This document shows positions 1-5,005 of a stretch of DNA of 5,409 bases, piece after piece. The stretch is from an uncultured Lachnospiraceae bacterium (GTDB lineage Bacteria > Bacillota > Clostridia > Lachnospirales > Lachnospiraceae), in contig CACXEL010000146.1 in assembly GCA_902766655.1 (NCBI GenBank), forward strand, positions 1-5,409, written 5' to 3'. The position numbers and the translations under genes are program-made. The notes under the pieces are model-generated. The model did no database searches. It worked only from the letters and a program-made list of their open reading frames with translations, and was not told the origin of the DNA. Position 1 is the stretch's first letter. Each line of letters opens with the position of its first letter.

Positions 1-796
1 CGGCTCCGGTATCAAGGCCATGCTGTGGGCCGGCGCCGCTCTGGACCCGATCCACTCCTCCATGATGTTCAACCGCTGCTGCGTGAAGCCGGATGAGACA
101 GCCGGCTACAAGACCACCGGCAAGTGGTTCTGGTTCGGCGAGCAGCCCTTCCTCAAGGTCAACCTGAACGGCAAGCGCTTCTGCAACGAGTCCGGCCCCT
201 ACGAGTTCATGCTTCACTCCATGGTCATGCAGCCGAACCACACTTATGTGGACGTGTTCGATGCCAACAACGAGAAGTACTGCGAGCAGTTCGACGAGGT
301 CGGCTGCTGCCGTCTCTTCGCCTTCCCGAACGGAGCTGCCTCCAACATGCCCTACGGCTTCGTCTGGGGCAAGATCGAGGAGCTGATCGAGGCCGGCTAT
401 GTCCAGAAGGCTGACACCCTGGAAGAGCTTGCCGAGAAGCTGAATATCCCGGCCGACAACTTCGTCGCCACCGTCGAGCGCTACAACCAGCTCTGCGACC
501 AGGGCGTCGACCTTGACTACGGCAAGGAGAAGCACCGCATGACGCCGGTCGACACCGCGCCCTTCTACGGCGTCCGCACCTGCGCATGGCATCTGACCAC
601 CCTGAACGGCTGCCGCATCAACACAGACATGCAGGTCATCCGCGAGGACGGCACGGCCATCGAAGGCCTCTACGCCACCGGCGATGCCTCGGGCGGTATG
701 TTCGCCACGACCTATCCCAACCTCATGACAGGTCTCGCCTGCGGCCGCACCATGACCTTCGGCCGCCGCGCTGCCAAGAACGTGGCCAAGCTGTGA
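1..796 (+). CDS. FAD-dependent oxidoreductase, fumarate-reductase-like flavoprotein family (3' part)
   Basis: The gene enters from the left edge; the frame is open from base 2 and stops with TGA at 794-796, giving 264 visible residues. It is the C-terminal portion of a flavoprotein of the FAD_binding_2 / fumarate reductase-succinate dehydrogenase superfamily. Visible hallmarks are the GIKAMLWAGAALD helix at the left edge, NGKRFCNE (about 56-63), the capping-domain stretch TLEELAEKLNIP...ATVERYNQLC (about 139-165), GLYATGDASGG (about 222-232, FAD contact), and the closing GLACGRTMTFGRRAA helix. The N-terminal GxGxxG dinucleotide fold is outside the window. Such enzymes reduce C=C bonds of varied substrates in anaerobes; the substrate here is unknown. 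Ten cysteines in 264 residues is high. The arginine that binds fumarate near the C terminus in true fumarate reductases appears to be missing (TYPNLMTG there). Codons end mostly in C or G, suggesting high expression. Family assignment is strong; specific function is not assigned. Confidence 0.88.
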   Translation, partial: GSGIKAMLWAGAALDPIHSSMMFNRCCVKPDETAGYKTTGKWFWFGEQPFLKVNLNGKRFCNESGPYEFMLHSMVMQPNHTYVDVFDANNEKYCEQFDEVGCCRLFAFPNGAASNMPYGFVWGKIEELIEAGYVQKADTLEELAEKLNIPADNFVATVERYNQLCDQGVDLDYGKEKHRMTPVDTAPFYGVRTCAWHLTTLNGCRINTDMQVIREDGTAIEGLYATGDASGGMFATTYPNLMTGLACGRTMTFGRRAAKNVAKL

Positions 797-830
797 TCAA
801 GGAAGCCTGGCCCTGACACGTGAGTGTTTC

Positions 831-873
831 GGGGAGGGACCCGCGAAGCGGGTCCCTCCCCCTTTGAATTTTC
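831..873 (+). terminator. Intrinsic terminator of the flavoprotein gene
   Basis: Bases 831-844 pair perfectly with 848-861, giving a 14-bp GC-rich stem closed by a GAA triloop inside GCGAAGC, a very stable hairpin. It lies 34 nt after the stop codon. The downstream tract is CCTTTGAATTTT, so the U-run is interrupted, but the stem strength and location make a rho-independent terminator the best reading. It separates the flavoprotein gene from the tRNA unit. Confidence 0.75.
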
Positions 874-884
874 CGAAGAGAAGA

Positions 885-942
885 AATTTTTTGGAAAAAA
901 TAAAAAATAATGCTTGCAAAAGATATTTCCCTGGGCTATAAT
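885..942 (+). promoter_or_regulatory. Promoter of tRNA-Thr, with UP-like A/T tract
   Basis: A -35 box TTGCAA (914-919) and a consensus -10 box TATAAT (937-942) are separated by exactly 17 bp. Bases 885-911 directly upstream are almost purely A and T in short runs, like an UP element that contacts the RNA polymerase alpha subunit. The expected transcription start is about 949-950, some 17 nt before the mature tRNA 5' end. This is typical of strong stable-RNA promoters read by the housekeeping sigma factor. Confidence 0.85.
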
Positions 943-950
943 AAGCAAGT

Positions 951-963
951 CGTCTGAAAGACG
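951..963 (+). other. Hairpin in the pre-tRNA 5' leader
   Basis: CGTCT (951-955) pairs with AGACG (959-963) across a GAA loop. With a start near 949-950, this hairpin makes up almost the whole 5' leader and ends three bases before the tRNA. It could affect leader removal by RNase P. The pairing is seen directly; a role is inferred. Confidence 0.45.
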
Positions 964-966
964 CAG

Positions 967-1039
967 GCTGCTTTGGCACAGGTGGTAGCGCACCTCATTG
1001 GTAGTGAGGAGGTCTCGGGTCCGAGTCCCGAAAGCAGCT
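967..1039 (+). tRNA. tRNA-Thr, anticodon GGT
   Basis: A complete cloverleaf can be folded by hand. The acceptor stem is 967-973 with 1032-1038 (7 bp), the D arm 976-991, the anticodon stem 993-997 with 1005-1009 and the T stem 1015-1019 with 1027-1031. The anticodon loop TTGGTAG places GGT at 1000-1002, which reads the threonine codon ACC. G1-C72 and C2-G71 agree with known threonyl-tRNA synthetase identity elements. T1039 is the discriminator base; CCA is not encoded and must be added after transcription. Oddities are an A12-C23 mismatch in the D stem and C instead of T at position 55 of the T loop (TCCGAGT). The gene has its own promoter and terminator. Confidence 0.95.
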
Positions 1040-1050
1040 CTCAGGTTCAG

Positions 1051-1080
1051 CCCGGAAAGCGAAAACTTTCCGGGTTTTTT
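1051..1080 (+). terminator. Intrinsic terminator of the tRNA-Thr transcript
   Basis: CCCGGAAAG (1051-1059) pairs perfectly with CTTTCCGGG (1066-1074) around the loop CGAAAA and is followed at once by six T residues (1075-1080). It lies 11 nt beyond the tRNA discriminator base. This is a textbook rho-independent terminator. Confidence 0.95.
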
Positions 1081-1137
1081 CATGTTTGAAAATAAGTCTG
1101 CGCTCCCTGTTCCATTCTTCCCCAAAACCCATTATCA

Positions 1138-1143
1138 TATAGT
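1138..1143 (+). promoter_or_regulatory. Possible -10 box for the acetyltransferase-GH31 operon
   Basis: TATAGT (1138-1143) matches the -10 consensus at five of six positions and lies between the tRNA terminator and the acetyltransferase ribosome binding site, where a promoter is needed. No good -35 box is present at 16-18 bp (TTCTTC at 1115-1120 is weak), so the promoter may be weak or depend on an activator. Nearby TATCAT (1133-1138) is an alternative. No clear operator was found. Confidence 0.3.
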
Positions 1144-1159
1144 TATACAGAAAATGTGC

Positions 1160-1192
1160 GAAGCCTGCCTGGGGCTCCTTCGGGAAGGCTTC
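1160..1192 (+). other. Leader hairpin with UUCG tetraloop upstream of the acetyltransferase
   Basis: GAAGCCT (1160-1166) pairs with AGGCTTC (1186-1192). Nested inside, TCC (1176-1178) pairs with GGA (1183-1185) around the very stable TTCG tetraloop, leaving 1167-1175 as a one-sided bulge. It lies 19 nt upstream of the ribosome binding site and has no U-run after it, so it is not an ordinary terminator. It may stabilise the mRNA 5' end or influence translation; the function is inferred. Confidence 0.45.
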
Positions 1193-1227
1193 AGTGAGAA
1201 ATCTTTGAGAGAAGGAGGTTTTGGATT

Positions 1228-1875
1228 ATGAATATGCACGATAGGATCATGAAGGGATACCTGTTCACCGATATGTGCGAAGGCATGCCCGAGGAGCGCA
1301 ACGAGGCGAAGAGGCGCATGATTGCCTTCAACGCCACGACGCCGGATACTCTTGAGGAGCGCAAGCGCATACAGAAGGCCATGCTCCATCCGGACAGTGG
1401 GTCGGCCTGGATCGAACCGCCATTCTATTTCTGCTATGGGCGGCACATTATTCTCGGCGAAGGAACCTACGTCAACTTCAACTGTAATTTCGTTGACGAC
1501 GGGATGATCACCGTAGGGAAGAACGTCATGTTCGGGCCGGCAGTCACCATCGCTACGGTGGGCCACCCGATCCGCCCCGACATGCGGGGGTATATGTATT
1601 GTGATCATGTGACCATCGGGGACAATGTCTGGCTGGGCGAGAATGTGACGATCTGTCCCGGCGTGACGATAGGGGAGAACAGCGTCATAGGAGCTGGCAG
1701 CGTGGTCACCAAGGACATTCCCGCCAATGTGATCGCAGTCGGAAATCCCTGCCACATCCTGCGGGAAATTGATGAGCGCGATCAGGAGTATTACTACCGT
1801 GACCGGAGGATAGATCCGGAGGATCTTGCTGAGGAGATGGCGCTTCGGGAGAATCCGGACGTCAGAAAAGCCTGA
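1228..1875 (+). CDS. Sugar O-acetyltransferase (maltose/galactoside acetyltransferase family)
   Basis: A 215-residue left-handed beta-helix acetyltransferase that moves an acetyl group from acetyl-CoA to a hydroxyl of a sugar such as maltose, glucose or a galactoside, in the cytoplasm. The N-terminal maltose-acetyltransferase helical domain spans about 1-55 (MKGYLFT..., with AFNATTPDTLEER matching the family's YN...P...R segment). WIEPPFYFCYG (61-71) opens the hexapeptide-repeat domain, followed by NFNCNFVDDG, VGKNVMFGPAV, IGDNVWLG, ICPGVTIGENSVIGAGSVV and AVGNPCHILREI. His113 in GHPIRP is the expected catalytic base. The start is fixed by AAGGAGG at 1212-1218, nine bases before ATG. About 34 extra charged residues follow the usual end of the fold (182-215), longer than typical family members. 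It is the first gene of an operon with the GH31 alpha-glucosidase. The exact acceptor sugar cannot be read from the sequence; maltose, isomaltose or glucose is suggested by the neighbour. Confidence 0.93.
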   Translation: MNMHDRIMKGYLFTDMCEGMPEERNEAKRRMIAFNATTPDTLEERKRIQKAMLHPDSGSAWIEPPFYFCYGRHIILGEGTYVNFNCNFVDDGMITVGKNVMFGPAVTIATVGHPIRPDMRGYMYCDHVTIGDNVWLGENVTICPGVTIGENSVIGAGSVVTKDIPANVIAVGNPCHILREIDERDQEYYYRDRRIDPEDLAEEMALRENPDVRKA

Positions 1876-1934
1876 AGCTCTGCGCCAGTAACAGCAGGCG
1901 AGATGTCTCCGGCTGAAGAAGAGAGGAAGAGAGA

Positions 1935-3932
1935 ATGATAAAAAAGTACAGATTCGGGCATCCCTTTGAGACAGGAGCCGTCATCGCCGATCTTCCCGTC
2001 CGGGAAGGACTTCCCGAAATCGGTGAGATCCGGGCGGATGCGGAGGGTTTTCATTTTTCATATGTGATGGAAAAGGATGCGGCGGTATACGGGTTGGGTG
2101 AGACTGTCCGCGGCATCAACAAGCGGGGCTGGCACTATGTCAGCGATAATTCTGACGAGTCCTTCCATCTGGAGGACAAGACCTCCCTCTACAGCGCCCA
2201 CAATTTCCTGCTGCTTGGCGGCAGGCAGAAGGCCGGGCTTTTCTTCGACTATCCGGGGATGATGACCTTTGACGTCGGCTATACGAGAGAGGACCTGCTC
2301 ACGGTCACCTGCGAACGGGCGGACCTGGATCTATATGTCATTATCGGGGACAGCCTGCGGGACATCTGTCGGTCCTTCCGCAGGATGACCGGCCGGAGCT
2401 ACATTGCCCCCAAATGGGCCCTGGGCTACGGCCAGAGCCGCTGGGGTTATGTTACCCCGGAGGACTTCCATGAAGTTGTGGACACCTACCGGTCCCTCCA
2501 CATCCCTCTGGACGCGGTCTACATGGATATAGACTATATGGAGCGCTACAAGGATTTCACGGTCAACGCGGAGAACTTCCCGGATTTCGCCGGTTTCGTC
2601 CGGGAAATGAAGACAAAAAAGATCCACCTGGTCCCCATTATCGACGCAGGCATCAAGCAGGAGAAAGGCTACGACGTCTTTGAGGAGGGGCTGGAGAAGG
2701 GATATTTCGTGACGGACGAGGAAGGCAAGCCCTTCGATACCGCGTGCTGGCCAGGCCTCACTTACCATCCGGACTTCCTGAAGGCGGATGCCCGCCGTTG
2801 GTTCGGCAGAAAATACACTGCCCTGACCGACAAGGGCATCGACGGCTTCTGGAACGATATGAACGAGCCCTCCCTCTTCTACACCAAAGGGAGTATGGAG
2901 AAGCTCCGCATCAATCTGAGGCAATTCCTCTCGAAGCCGGCGGAGGACAGCGATTATTTTGAACTCATGGGCAGCATGAGAGGGCTCAGGAGCAGGGAGG
3001 CCTACAGGCATTTCTACCATGACGTGGACGGAGAGAAGGTATGCCATGAGGACATCCATAACCTCTACGGCTACATGATGACGCGGGCCGCCGGGGAGAC
3101 CTTTGAGGAGCTCTTTCCGGACAGGAGGATCCTGCTGTTCTCCAGGTCCTCCTACGTCGGCATGCACCGCTACGGCGGCATCTGGCAAGGCGACAACAAG
3201 TCGTGGTGGTCCCACATCCTCCTGAATCTGCAGATGTCCGTCTCCCTCAATATGACCGGCTTCCTCTACACGGGTGCGGACATAGGCGGATTCGGCTCGG
3301 ACACCACGCGCGACCTGCTCCTCAGATGGCTGGCCTTCGGCGTCTTTACCCCCCTCATGCGGAACCACAGCGCCTGGGACACCAGACGCCAGGAGTGTTA
3401 TCGGTTCGAGCGGCCCGAGGACTTTGCCCATGTGATCGGTGTCCGGTACCGGCTCCTCCCGTATCTCTACAGTGAGTATGTCAAGGCGGCCCTGAAGGAT
3501 GACCTGTATTTCCGGCCCCTGGCCTTCGATTATCCGGAGGATTCGATGGCGGTCCGGGTCGAGGACCAGGCCATGCTGGGCGACGGCCTCATGGTCGCGC
3601 CGGTCTACACGCAGAACGCGGCCGGCCGGTATGTCTACCTGCCCGAGGACATGCTTTTCGTAAAATTCACCCCTGACGGAATCATCAGAGAGGAGATGGC
3701 ATCCGGTGTACATTTTATTTCCGTCGCGCTCAACGAGGTGCCGCTGTTCGTGAAGAAGGAGCACATCCTGCCTCTGGCTTCGCCCGCGGAGTCCGTGGAG
3801 GACCTGGATGAGGATAATCTGACCCTTCTCGGCTGGGTCACGGGGAAGGCGGAATATCTGATGTACAGTGACGACGGGTATACGAGAGAGTATGAGAATC
3901 CGGCGCATTTCCGGGTCATTCGGATGGAGTGA
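1935..3932 (+). CDS. GH31 alpha-glucosidase, probable isomaltose-preferring
   Basis: A 665-residue glycoside hydrolase family 31 enzyme that releases glucose from the non-reducing ends of alpha-glucosides with retention of configuration. An N-terminal beta-sandwich (about 1-155) precedes a TIM barrel (about 156-510) and C-terminal beta domains (about 525-665). The catalytic nucleophile is Asp308 in GFWNDMNEP and the general acid/base Asp420 in GGIWQGDNKSWW. Other active-site segments are GYGQSRWGY (164-172), MDIDYM (197-202), FSRSSY (402-407), GADIGGF (447-453) and RNHS (476-479). No signal peptide is present, so it acts on imported sugars in the cytoplasm. It closely resembles, in length and motifs, the R. 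obeum enzyme Ro-alphaG1, including the N terminus (MIKKYRFG), which supports this start. The ribosome binding site (AGAGG, 1922-1926) is weak. The gene begins 59 nt after the acetyltransferase, with no terminator between, so they are probably co-transcribed. Confidence 0.96.
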   Translation: MIKKYRFGHPFETGAVIADLPVREGLPEIGEIRADAEGFHFSYVMEKDAAVYGLGETVRGINKRGWHYVSDNSDESFHLEDKTSLYSAHNFLLLGGRQKAGLFFDYPGMMTFDVGYTREDLLTVTCERADLDLYVIIGDSLRDICRSFRRMTGRSYIAPKWALGYGQSRWGYVTPEDFHEVVDTYRSLHIPLDAVYMDIDYMERYKDFTVNAENFPDFAGFVREMKTKKIHLVPIIDAGIKQEKGYDVFEEGLEKGYFVTDEEGKPFDTACWPGLTYHPDFLKADARRWFGRKYTALTDKGIDGFWNDMNEPSLFYTKGSMEKLRINLRQFLSKPAEDSDYFELMGSMRGLRSREAYRHFYHDVDGEKVCHEDIHNLYGYMMTRAAGETFEELFPDRRILLFSRSSYVGMHRYGGIWQGDNKSWWSHILLNLQMSVSLNMTGFLYTGADIGGFGSDTTRDLLLRWLAFGVFTPLMRNHSAWDTRRQECYRFERPEDFAHVIGVRYRLLPYLYSEYVKAALKDDLYFRPLAFDYPEDSMAVRVEDQAMLGDGLMVAPVYTQNAAGRYVYLPEDMLFVKFTPDGIIREEMASGVHFISVALNEVPLFVKKEHILPLASPAESVEDLDEDNLTLLGWVTGKAEYLMYSDDGYTREYENPAHFRVIRME

Positions 3933-3942
3933 GGAGAGGGGA

Positions 3943-4011
3943 GTTCAGCACCTCCGCTCGGGATGCTGCGCATCCCTCGCTGAGGGTGTCCAGAGTCGCT
4001 TCGCGCCTTGG
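3943..4011 (+). repeat. 69-bp direct repeat, copy 1
   Basis: This segment recurs at 4031-4099 with 67 of 69 bases identical; the core 3953-4011 is identical over 59 bp. It can form GGGATGC/GCATCCC (3960-3966 with 3970-3976, loop TGC) or, competing for the same CCC, CCCTC/GAGGG (3974-3978 with 3982-3986, loop GCT). It begins 10 nt after the GH31 stop codon. It resembles REP-type palindromic intergenic repeats, but the family is unknown to me. Confidence 0.85.
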
Positions 4012-4030
4012 GCGCAGGAAACAAGGGGCT

Positions 4031-4099
4031 GTTCAGGACGTCCGCTCGGGATGCTGCGCATCCCTCGCTGAGGGTGTCCAGAGTCGCTTCGCGCCTTGG
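4031..4099 (+). repeat. 69-bp direct repeat, copy 2
   Basis: This is the second copy, offset by 88 bp from the first and separated from it by 19 bp (4012-4030). It differs only at two bases near its left end (GTTCAGGACG against GTTCAGCACC). The hairpin arms are preserved at 4048-4054 with 4058-4064 and at 4062-4066 with 4070-4074. It runs almost directly into the large palindrome that starts at 4101. Because 88 is not a multiple of three, the copies fall in different reading frames, so this is not a repeated peptide. Confidence 0.85.
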
Positions 4100-4100
4100 C

Positions 4101-4168
4101 CACAAGAGAATAATAAAGCCCCGGATGACAAGCGAGCTTGTCATCCGGGGCTTTATTATTCTCTTGTG
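4101..4168. terminator. Bidirectional terminator: 68-bp perfect palindrome
   Basis: Bases 4101-4133 pair with 4136-4168 without a single mismatch: 33 bp with only GA (4134-4135) at the centre. The inner part is GC-rich (GCCCCGGATGACAAGC) and the outer part A/T-rich, so on either strand the transcript reads a strong hairpin followed by a U-rich tract (TTTATTATT). It lies between two converging genes, the GH31 gene on the plus strand and the SHOCT gene on the minus strand, and should terminate both. Confidence 0.9.
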
Positions 4169-4179
4169 CTGAACAGTTA

Positions 4180-4905
4180 TCATATCCGCCTCAAAAGCAG
4201 CAGCTTCTTGGCCTCGAACTCGTCGCCGGTGAGGATCTGGGCGTCGTAGAGGGCGGTCAGTTTGGCGAGAAGGTCGTAGACCTCCTCACGGCCGAGGCGG
4301 GGTCCGGTCAGCTCGGAGTCGAGCGCCGGATGGGTGTAGGGAGAAGCGCCGGGGGCGGGGACGGGAGAGACGGCCTGGGCAGCGGGTGCCTCCTGGTCCA
4401 GGTAGGCGCTGACGTCGGGCAGGGTCTCGGTGTAGTAGTCGTCGACCACATTGCGGATCTCGTGGTCGGTCATCTTGTCCTCGTCTTCGATCTTCTTGGG
4501 CTGGGCAGCGCTGGCACCGCTGAAGCCCTGCTTGTTGCTGAAGGTGCCGCGGCGTTTGGCCGCCTTCTCCAGGGCCTTCTTCTCGATCCGGGCGTTGACC
4601 TTGTTCTGGTAGGAGGAGACGATGATGCTTTTCAGGATCCGGAAGACAATCATGAGCACAATGGCCATGACACCTGTGAGGACTGCCTGGTAGCCGTGGC
4701 CGCCCAGACCCTGGAAGGCCCCATAGACCATGAAACAGAGACAGGCACCGATCACGAAGGGCCGGATCAGATTGGCCAGCTTGTTGGTGAAGATGAGGGT
4801 GAAGAGATAGACAGCCAGGATGGCTACACAGATGGCCATGTGGTTATTGAACTGATACTGCAGATAGTCCGGGACCGACTGCATGTAGATCAGAATTCGT
4901 TCCAT
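4180..4905 (-). CDS. Three-helix membrane protein with C-terminal SHOCT domain, function unknown
   Basis: A 241-residue protein read on the minus strand. The start MERILIYMQS at 4905 is chosen because a strong AAGGAGG lies nine bases before it; the frame stays open further upstream to 5040, but that part lacks membrane or family character. Three hydrophobic segments are visible at about 22-40 (HMAICVAILAVYLFTLIF), 48-65 and 73-95. A basic helical stretch follows (KVNARIEKKALEKAAKRRG, 102-120), which suggests a cytoplasmic C-terminal side. Then come an acidic linker (KKIEDEDKMTDHE), a Pro/Ala-rich spacer (172-190) and a C-terminal SHOCT motif at about 207-239 (LLAKLTALYDAQILTGDEFEAKK). SHOCT is a short helical module found at the ends of many bacterial membrane or stress-related proteins and thought to mediate oligomerisation or partner binding. 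No catalytic motif is seen. It has its own promoter, diverges from glnS and converges with the GH31 gene. I do not recognise a named family. Confidence 0.85.
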   Translation of the reverse strand: MERILIYMQSVPDYLQYQFNNHMAICVAILAVYLFTLIFTNKLANLIRPFVIGACLCFMVYGAFQGLGGHGYQAVLTGVMAIVLMIVFRILKSIIVSSYQNKVNARIEKKALEKAAKRRGTFSNKQGFSGASAAQPKKIEDEDKMTDHEIRNVVDDYYTETLPDVSAYLDQEAPAAQAVSPVPAPGASPYTHPALDSELTGPRLGREEVYDLLAKLTALYDAQILTGDEFEAKKLLLLRRI

Positions 4906-4912
4906 GAACAGA

Positions 4913-4921
4913 TTCCTCCTT
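4913..4921 (-). promoter_or_regulatory. Ribosome binding site that fixes the SHOCT gene start
   Basis: On the minus strand this reads AAGGAGGAA. The AAGGAGG core ends nine bases before the ATG at 4905-4903. Its strength and spacing favour this start over the upstream in-frame ATG at 5040. Confidence 0.85.
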
Positions 4922-4926
4922 CCGGG

Positions 4927-4964
4927 GCGTGCGGACTGTCCCCGGTCGCCCGGGCAGGGCACGC
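4927..4964 (-). other. GC-rich leader hairpin of the SHOCT gene mRNA
   Basis: GCGTGC (4927-4932) and GCACGC (4959-4964) are complementary and enclose further pairing (CTG/CAG at 4936-4938 with 4955-4957, and CC/GG at 4940-4941 with 4952-4953). In the minus-strand transcript the hairpin ends five bases before the ribosome binding site. No U-run follows, so it is not a terminator. It could stabilise the 5' end or modulate translation; this is inference. Confidence 0.4.
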
Positions 4965-5005
4965 TTTGCTGTAATAATAGACCGGTATGATGCCGGTTAT
5001 GAAGG

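Larger units (their letters stand above)
3943..4174. repeat. Region bounded by 9-bp inverted repeats
   Basis: GTTCAGCAC at 3943-3951 is the exact reverse complement of GTGCTGAAC at 4166-4174, so the whole repeat-plus-palindrome region is bracketed by an inverted pair. The right copy directly continues the right arm of the palindrome. No transposase gene lies inside, and no duplication flanks the outer ends. It may be the remnant of a longer palindrome interrupted by the direct repeats, or a non-autonomous element. The match is real; its meaning is uncertain. Confidence 0.4.

Noticed and set aside
1020..1039. An integration site at the tRNA-Thr 3' end
   Set aside because: The tRNA 3' segment is not repeated elsewhere in the window, no integrase is present, and the tRNA is followed directly by its own terminator.
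998..1231. A short open frame over the tRNA and its terminator
   Set aside because: It overlaps a complete tRNA gene and its intrinsic terminator.
2331..3908. A 525-codon open frame on the minus strand opposite the GH31 gene
   Set aside because: It lies wholly inside a well-supported gene with intact catalytic motifs. Its translation has no recognisable domain and no ribosome binding site; long antisense frames are expected in GC-rich genes.
3943..4099. A degenerate CRISPR array
   Set aside because: There are only two units, a 69-bp repeat and a 19-bp spacer, the wrong proportions for CRISPR, and no cas genes are present.
3943..4174. A mobile element such as a MITE
   Set aside because: Inverted ends of only 9 bp, no flanking duplication outside them and no transposase leave this unproven. 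It is recorded as a repeat and as a finding rather than as a mobile element.
3929..4249. A possible small protein spanning the intergenic repeats
   Set aside because: The two repeat copies are read in different frames because the 88-bp period is not divisible by three. The frame crosses the terminator and enters the SHOCT gene, so it is non-coding.
4138..4974. A 278-codon open frame on the plus strand opposite the SHOCT gene
   Set aside because: The translation is low-complexity (runs of Gly, Val, Asp, Leu) as expected from the complement of a real gene, begins inside the terminator palindrome, and has no ribosome binding site.
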